Shown: positions 57,336 through 64,000 of the stretch, piece by piece
Layout of the letters: each line of letters opens with the position of its first letter
Position numbering within the stretch: the first letter of the stretch is position 1
Origin: Carnegiea gigantea
Lineage: Eukaryota > Streptophyta > Magnoliopsida > Caryophyllales > Cactaceae
Reading direction: 5' to 3'
DNA length: 64,000 nucleotides
Assembly: GCA_029747015.1 (NCBI GenBank)
Contig: JAKOGI010000349.1
Location: 462,501-526,500 of the forward strand
Position numbers and translations under genes: made by a program
The notes under the pieces: generated by a model
What the model was told of the DNA's origin: nothing
The model's database searches: none
What the model saw: only the letters and a program-made list of their open reading frames with translations

Positions 57336-59688
57336 CTACTCCTTGCAGATTGGTGGCTTCCCCAACCATTTGGCACGAAATCCAGTCCCTTGACAATCAG
57401 GGCACCGGATTGATCCCTACAGAAATCAAGGAAAATGCAAAATTCCATTATCCTTTGATAGGTGAGCAGGTGAGCTTAGACTGACAGTAGAATTGACCAG
57501 CCCATGACAGTTTTCACAAGCAGTATGAGTCTGAGACAATACAAAAAGCATTGCTTATACGCTTACCCCTCCAGCGCATATGACACAAGTGGTGTTTCTG
57601 GATGGAACTTCACAAAGCATGTTGTCACCAAGTATGAAGAAACCTGTTCCCGCACACCATTTGCATTCAACAGTCCCTTTTGAGTCGCAAGAATCACATG
57701 TAACAGGCATAGGTTGCTGCATGGAGTGTGAAGCTGAAGATGTTAGCGAAGACGAAGACAAATATAAAGGAATATTGGGAAGAATTACACTACCCTATTA
57801 CTGAAACAAAATTCCACGAATACCGAGTCCCAAGGCAGCGTGCAGACACGACTATTAGGCACATTCTTATCACCATCAAACCCACGGGAACACCCATTGT
57901 TTCCCAAGACCGTCCATGACATAATACTAGCCCAATCCCTAAACCAACACCTTTCACATAGTTTCAAAAGAAATGTTACTATTAGAGAACTATTCCAAGC
58001 CTCCTAGCAAGAGACGATGAAACAGACATAACCATTTTCCTTCTCGATCCCGAGGCAGCACCAACATTGATGCTCACTAGCTAGTGCTACCATAGCTGGC
58101 GTCTTCATATCACCATGTACATTCAGAAACCAGACTCAGACCATTCTCAGATAAACACCATCAACCAACAACCCCCTCTCCTCTCTCTTCATTTTCTTTG
58201 GAGTTTTTATTGAACTAATATGTGCAACACCTTGTTTTGAAGTATAGGACAGGAAGGGAAGGGAATAACGAGAAATGGCAGGGAAAGGACAGTAAATTTC
58301 AAACCATGTATGGTAGTCAACAGGAATGAACCCGAAGGAGAAATAATTAGGCCACTAAGGCTATGTTCGGCAACAACATTGCAAATAGTACTTAGCGTTT
58401 TAAAAACCTAATAGAATTAGAGTTTAGCCTTTCAAAGGGAGCATTTTATATCTCAATTCAAAATATCATTTAGCATTTGCATTTTAGAAAAATTATCTAT
58501 ATTCATTTAAGTCAATTTGAATCAATCAACTAACCCAACGGCTAAATTTGTCAAACATATTGTCTTTAATCACTTGGCTAACCAGCTACACACTTGCAAC
58601 TAAGTTACAACACCTATTTGCTACCACGGGCCTTCGTTTCAACGTTTAGAGTGTGCTAGCCGCTATCAGCTAAGTCTAATCGCTCCTCGTAGCTCCTAAT
58701 TGTTTTTTAGCGCTTGCAGTTTAATCTTACTATTCCATACATCTCTTCACTGCTAATTGCTAAAAATAAACGTTGAAATGAATATGCCTAAAAACGGCTA
58801 TCATCTACCTAAACAACTACTATGTGCTAATCAAATAACTAGTTTTGCCGAACACAGAACAGGAATATTGAGTAAAGGAAAGGAAACACAACGGAATATT
58901 GCATGTCTCGGTTCAAGACATACTAGGGCACTTCGCTTGTCTTCCATCCCCCCCCCCCCCAAAAAAGGAGAGTGAAGGCCCCCCTCATTCAACCCCTCCA
59001 TTCTCCTCCAATCACGAGTTGTAAGATGGTGATACTGTTCATCCCAGAATCTCCCCCACCCACCTAAAAAAGATGGAAAAAAGAAAAAGAAAAGTCCCTT
59101 TCCCCTCCACCAAGGAGCAATATTTTCCCAAATTCTACATTCAGGGGACAGACAATTTGCAGCCACAAATTCCTTCGCAGTACAAGATGACCCAACAACA
59201 AACAAGAAGCGATACATGTGAATCTAGTCATGCTGGGTTAACCCAATTAACACAAACTATGCTTCACTATCTGAAATTGTGTCATCCATAGAAATTAGAG
59301 GCAAATTCAAATAAGCATAAAAATACTCTTCTTTTTACCTCCTTTTTCAAACAATAAATCCCAGTGTTTAACAGTACAACAATCCCAAGAGTCCAAATCC
59401 ATTATAAGAAAACTAAAACCTAAACTACTAAATTAAAAAATAGTGGCATTGACAAGAAACCTGAGAGATTAACCAGGCTTGTTCGATGCGCTTGGCGAAA
59501 TTGGAGGAGCTCTCGGAAGAAGAGCCCACCGTTGAAGCTCGAAGCTTGAAAACCCTAACGCCATTGAAGCTCCATGGGACCAAATTCAACACGATGTCGC
59601 TTGGGGGTCTTCTCAGAAGAATTTTTGCCGAATTCTTCTTCATGGGCTCCATCCAGATCTTAGGACTGCGACACGCACAGCTCGACAT
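57336..59688 (-). CDS. DnaJ-type zinc-finger (CXXCXGXG) protein, probably plastid-targeted; three exons
   Basis: Exons: 59688-59461, 57716-57567 and 57416-57336, all in phase 0 with GT/AG borders (CAG|GTTTCT, ATGCAG|CAA, GGG|GTAAGC, TGTAG|GGA) and a TAG stop at 57336-57338. Product 152 residues. Residues 1-65 are Ser/Arg/Lys-rich and poor in acids, like a transit peptide. Residues ~65-76 read AKRIEQAWLISQ. The rest is a zinc-finger core with four Cys pairs: CDSCDSKG, CKWCAGTG, CVICAGGG (across the intron) and CPDCQGTG. The segment GFFILGDNMLCEVPSRNT links the second and third. There is no J domain. Layout and wording match small plant DnaJ-cysteine-rich proteins related to LQY1/BSD2/PSA2, chaperone or disulfide-isomerase-like factors of the chloroplast. 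The exact orthologue and function are inference. All key cysteines are present, so the gene appears functional. Intron 1 is 1744 bp, intron 2 150 bp. Confidence 0.85.
58359..58857. mobile_element. Candidate MITE in intron 1 of the DnaJ-type gene
   Basis: Left end GGCTATGTTCGGCAAC and right end (minus strand) CTGTGTTCGGCAAAAC form an inverted repeat ~500 bp apart. The inside is rich in GCTAAT/TTAGC words common in plant hAT MITEs. No confident target duplication was found; the right outermost GGC is not preserved. Confidence 0.5.
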
Positions 59689-60056
59689 GTTCGTTGATTC
59701 TTCAATTCTCCAGGTATACAGAGAAATTTCGGGGTTTTGGGGGGGGGGGGGGGGGGGGGGAGGGAGGAGTCGTAGAGGGTTTGTGCAGAGGGGCTGGAGC
59801 TGCTTGGTTCTTCTTGCTCTTCCCCCGCAGAGGGCGGTGAGTGAGCAAGTTTGGACCTTTTTTTTTTTTTTTCCCTACTTTTTTATATTTTTGGGCGTGG
59901 GATGTGGTTTTTATTTTTTTTTTTTAAAGAATCGGTAATAAAGAAAATAAGCCGAATATTTACTTCAGTATGTGCAATAGTGAGCAAAATTTTTGGATCA
60001 CTATATATTTTAGGGTCAATTAAAGGAAGGGGGTTTAAGGAAAAAAATGAGCCACT
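59689..60056. promoter_or_regulatory. Upstream region of the DnaJ-type gene
   Basis: About 370 bp between the start codon and the LINE. A poly-G run of ~25 (59736-59763), poly-T runs (59859-59872 and 59909-59924) and AT-rich DNA follow. No TATA box could be assigned with confidence. The core promoter must lie here or inside the LINE. Confidence 0.4.
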
Positions 60057-61907
60057 ATGAAAAACTATAATAGCTCTCCAACAACGAGTCGTAATGAACT
60101 AGGGCAATCTGCGGAGGATTCCTATCGGCTCAATCAATCGAAGAAAAAGAAGGAAAGGACCAATCTTGATGGGGATGCCCCACCTTCTCAATTGGAGGGG
60201 GGCGATAGAAGATGACAATGTTTCCACAGTACTGAAAACTAGATGTGAGAACGAGTCTCAACAGAGACCTCCTATTGTGGGGAGGTCTTATAGAGATATG
60301 GTGAACCAAAACAATCCTCATCCTAATTTCAATCTGAGGATGAATACTGTCTGGGAGGCTCATGGCGATAATGGTGACCTTGGTGTATCTGTTGACGACA
60401 TGTCGGAGGAGGATGACCCCACAAGCCCTACCATCTGTTTAACTGCAAAAGAAAAGAGACGGATTCATCCACCTTGGAAGTATGCGTTAATTATCAAAAT
60501 GTTTGATATGCGCATTGGTTGGTTGTAATTAAAAAGGACATTAAGAACCAAATGGGCCAGTAGAGGGGATTTCTTTTGACAGACATAGGACATGACTTCT
60601 ATGTAACTAGGTTTTCGGATCTAGAGGACTATAATCATGTGCTTACTTAGGGACCCTAGGTGTTGGAGGATGACTACCAAGTCATTCGTAAGTAGGTACC
60701 AAGCTTCATACCAGATGAAGCATCAATCACTAAACTTATAGCTTGGGTTAGAATTCCTCATTTAGTATTGAGTATTTAAATAAAGAGTTTCTTCTTCAAA
60801 AAATTGGGCAAAAGATTAGAGAGGAAAAAGAGTTGATCATACGACAGCAACAGCTAAGAGGGGCCAATATACATGACCTAGTACTGGAGGATCTCTCCAA
60901 ACTGTTCTTTTCAAATTTTGGATGATAGGGAGCGGGTGTTAAGTTTAATATGAAGGCTTAAAACTTATCTGTTTCAAATTGGGCAAGCTAGGTCACAAGG
61001 AGGAGAATTGTCCTAGTCACAAGGATCAACAAAGCAACATTTTGCTATCTCTGAATCATGACCATCAAGAGGATGTGTAAGCACTTAAGAAACTTGAGGA
61101 AGAGTTATGGCAATTGAATGCTTGCTGAAAGGCCGGCTTGCAGGAGGAGGGAAAACGGACTAACTAGTAAGGTAGTAACTGGCGTCAACCAAACCAGGTT
61201 CAAGCTTACCGTCAGTAGAGGAGGGAGGTTGTCAATATTGTCAACACAAAAACTCGGAAAAATGGGGGCCATCTTGAGAGTTCCCTTGCTCGAAATAAGT
61301 CAGATAAGAAAGGCGCTAGTGGCTAGGAAACGAGTGCCACCCAAGGGTCTACATTTTGTGCCCTTGCAAAACTAGATCTCAATATCGAGACTGATGAGAG
61401 AATTGGAACCAATTTTGAGATTCTTTTGATTGAGGAGCACATCTTGGAGGAAAGCGCTTCATCACATGATAAGGAAAATTTCCCTAATAGATTTAATTCT
61501 CAGAACCCTAGTGATCGTAACCAATCCCTTGATAATCAAGGCACGGATAACTCTAAAGGGATGGGCCAAGCCCATATGCAGAAAATAGGCCCATATATGA
61601 CCACTTCTCTACACGCCCCACCTTTGGATCAAGGTGTTCTATGCCAGGGTATTACACTTGAAAGACATCTTCAAGCCCAAATTATTAGTTACCAGGAGCG
61701 ATTAGCTCCTCTAGGTTTAATAGTAGGACTCTCAGAGGTTAACCCTAATTATAGGGAGGAAGAGCTTGGTAGGAGACATTCCACAATGAACTCGACTAAT
61801 TTCAGCCAGGGACATAATCATAGCAATGGAGAGGCGATCACAACCTTTGCTCACTGCGAGGATCCACATGATAAAGGGCAACCACAGTTTGTTCCAGAAC
61901 ACTAGGA
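60057..61907 (+). pseudogene. LINE ORF1 (nucleic-acid binding protein), degenerate
   Basis: Begins MKNYNSSPTTSRNELGQSAE, then shifts frame to 60166-60528, which holds GRSYRDMV and TICLTAKEKRRIHPPWKYAL, the start of the plant DUF4283 (RNA-binding-like) domain. A knuckle remnant at about 60966-61015 reads ICFKLGKLGHKEENC: the second Cys of the C-x2-C-x4-H-x4-C pattern is Leu. The last piece, 61426-61905, is a low-complexity tail. Multiple stops. Confidence 0.7.
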
Positions 61908-62025
61908 ATTGGGAGCTGAGTGTATGGATGATTTCGCCTCTCTAAAGAGGAGGAACTTGGAAGAAAACCATTCTTATAGGTTCTGATACAGTTGGAAACA
62001 CCAACATACAGGAGGAACAAGCCAC

Positions 62026-64000
62026 ATGCAGGGGAATCTGTGCACCAATGATGTTAGTACATCCTTTATGCCTTCTGTCGATGGAAGTTCTATGATTTCC
62101 CTAAGTTTGTCTATGAACTCTTCTTTTGATAATGGTTCTAAATTGCTAGCATGGAACATCCAAGGGGCGGTTAGTCAAGCTTTTATAAATGTGATAAAGG
62201 AGCATATCATACTTTATCAACCTCATATCATTGCACTTCTTGAGACTCACGTGAGTGTAGATAGTGTCAATAAGGTATGCAACAGGATTAATTATGGTGG
62301 TAGATTCTGTATTGAGGCAAATGGCTATCAAGGAGGTGTTTGATTGCTTTGGGATGTTGATCAAATTACTCTTAAACTTGTCAAAGGGCACCCTTAATGT
62401 GTGTTAATGGAGGTGCTTAAGAATGGGGCTAGGCCCTGGATCTTCACTGTGGTATATGCTAGCCCTGACCTAGTGTTGAGGGAGGTGCTTTGGACTAAAC
62501 TGGAAAATATAGCAGGAAGGATAAGGAGTCCTTGGCTCCTAGAAGGGGACTTTATGAAACCCACTCTCTGGAGGAAATGAACCATGGAGGGGACATGGCT
62601 AGAAGTATGAGGTTTAACAATTGGATTAAGAATAATGGATTGATTGACTTAAGCTTTTTTGGACAAATATTTACTAGGTTCGAGGCAATTCAAATGCAAC
62701 ACAGAAATGCACTAGATTGGATAGGGCTCTTTGTAATGTGGATTAGAGAGCTAGATTCGAAGAAGGAGCACTTCACCATCTTGTTAGGGATTAATCGGAC
62801 CACCACCCTCTCCTTATAACTACTAAAGGGTTTGTGCCAGTTCCAGAAAGTGTTAAACCATTTCAATTCCAAGCTGCATGGATCTCTTGAGTTTGAGGAC
62901 TTTCTTGTGCAAAACTAGAAAGCTCACCCTCTACTGAAGTGGCCGAGAAAATTCAAGAGTGGAATAAGGAGATTTTTAGCAATCTATTTAGGAGAAAACG
63001 CAAAATCTAGGCAGACTTGAAGGGGTTCAAAAGCTACTAGCAGATAATTCGGGGGGATCACTTATTCAAACTGGAAGTAAAAATCAGATGGGAGCTAGAT
63101 GAAGTCCTTGACCAAATAGAAACATTCTACTTTCAGAGGTCGAGGGTGAAGCAAATAAGAGATGGAGAGAGAAATACTCAATTCTTTCATCTTAGAACTA
63201 TCATTAGAAGGAAAACCAATTGAATCAAGGCTCTAAAAGGTGACTCTAACTCCTAGGTTTTGGATCCATTATAGGTCAAGAACATGGTGGTGGGATTTTT
63301 TTTTTTTCCCGAACTTATTCAGAAACCCCCCCAGGCTTTGATAGGGATGATCTTTTAACTAGCGATTTCCTTTACTGGATGAACATCAGTTTAAAGCTCT
63401 CAATAGACCTTATTCAGGTAGCAAAATAAAGGAAGCACTTTAACTTATAGGCCCTTATAAAGCATTGGGGCCTGGCGGGTTCTAGGCTATTTTTTACCTA
63501 CGTTATTTGGCTCTTTCTTACTCTAGCTTATGTCAAATGGTGCTAAGTGTACTCTAAGGTCACGACTTGCCACCAAAAGTTAATAAGATCTTTTAAGTCC
63601 TTATCCCTAAGATTGATCATCTTCAAAGAGCTAGCCAGTTTCGTGGTATCGAGCTTTGTAATGTAGCATACAAGGTTACCACTAGAAGTGATAGTTCAGT
63701 GGTTGAAGACGGTTCTTTCTTATCTTATCTCTCTAACTCAGGTAAGTTTTGACCCTCAAAAACAAATAAGTGACAATGTAATTACTATGCAAGAGGTATT
63801 GCACACCATGAAGAAGACGAGAGCTAGGGGCTACCTAGTGATTAAAATTAATCTTGAAAAAGCTTATGATAGGCTAAACTGTTTTTATTAAAAACACATT
63901 GATTGAGATGAGGTTGCCCACCATCATAGTCACTGTGATTATGTGTTGTGTATCAACATGTTCAATGAGAGTCTTCAGAATGGGGAACCTACGGAGGGAT
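62026..64000 (+). pseudogene. LINE ORF2 (endonuclease and reverse transcriptase), degenerate, partial
   Basis: Endonuclease motifs: LLAWNIQGAVS (about 62140), IIALLETHVSVDSV, NGYQGGV followed by a stop, then LLWDVD, FTVVYASPDL and SPWLLEGDFM (about 62440-62560), and DLSFFGQIFTRFEAIQ with NALDWIG. A weakened GDFN-type motif and several stops rule out activity. RT begins near 63400. 63688-63891 has QVSFDPQKQISDNVITMQEV followed by VIKINLEKAYDRL, RT motif A with the catalytic Asp replaced by Asn. The rest of RT lies outside the window. Confidence 0.8.

Larger units (their letters stand above)
60057..64000 (+). mobile_element. L1-type LINE, degenerate, continuing past the window edge
   Basis: ORF1 remnants, an AP-type endonuclease and the start of a reverse transcriptase follow in the usual plant L1 order on the plus strand, all with stops and frameshifts. 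The 3' end and poly(A) tail lie beyond 64000. The 5' limit is set at the ATG of ORF1; no target duplication was identified. Confidence 0.82.

Noticed and set aside
58831..59217. 128-codon minus-strand frame in intron 1
   Set aside because: Crosses poly-C and A-rich tracts, has no domain, and lies within an intron of a well-supported gene model.
59486..59938. 150-codon plus-strand frame
   Set aside because: It is the shadow of exon 1 of the minus-strand DnaJ-type gene, then a poly-G tract.

Overview
This is a nuclear genomic window from a flowering plant, most likely a eudicot. Evidence: spliced plant genes, Tat-lineage Ty3/gypsy and L1-type elements, plant hAT miniature elements, and low gene density. 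Most of the window is transposable element. The only apparently intact cellular gene is a three-exon, probably plastid-targeted, DnaJ-type zinc-finger protein (57336-59688, minus). Decayed exons of a starch branching enzyme lie at 4809-5616.

Left part (1-10145): AT-rich intergenic DNA with microsatellites, an LTR-like relic near 2.1 kb, then four consecutive catalytic-domain exon fragments of a 1,4-alpha-glucan branching enzyme. The last fragment is cut by a ~4.2-kb apparent solo LTR (about 5617-9802), flanked by a GGTGG repeat and carrying an internal 69-bp tandem array.

Centre (10146-51471): one old Ty3/gypsy element of the Tat lineage. It has 5' and 3' LTRs of ~450-465 bp, TAGAC/TAAAC flanks and a decayed gag-PR-RT-RNaseH-INT on the plus strand. 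Its 3' region has three antisense ORFs alternating with three ~61-bp minisatellite blocks. It was later invaded twice. A 581-bp hAT-type MITE sits inside pol (13113-13693, 8-bp target duplication). A 27.8-kb block sits inside the second antisense ORF. That block (21485-49279) is the most striking object: a head-to-tail array of a non-autonomous LTR element lying on the minus strand. It has seven ~1.3-kb LTRs alternating with six ~3.1-kb internal regions (period ~4.45 kb), each with a PBS, a purine-rich tract and remnants of one shared ORF with a CCHC zinc knuckle and a hydrophobic C-terminal segment. Only the outer edges show a (degenerate) target duplication, so the array looks like one insertion later expanded by LTR recombination.

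Right part (51472-64000): AT-rich DNA of degenerate ~300-bp repeats, also seen left of the Tat element, so the Tat element landed in that repeat field. Then follow an hAT-type MITE (55628-55856), the DnaJ-type gene with another MITE candidate in intron 1, and a decayed L1-type LINE running off the right edge. All coordinates and similarities were judged by eye; no alignment or database search was run.
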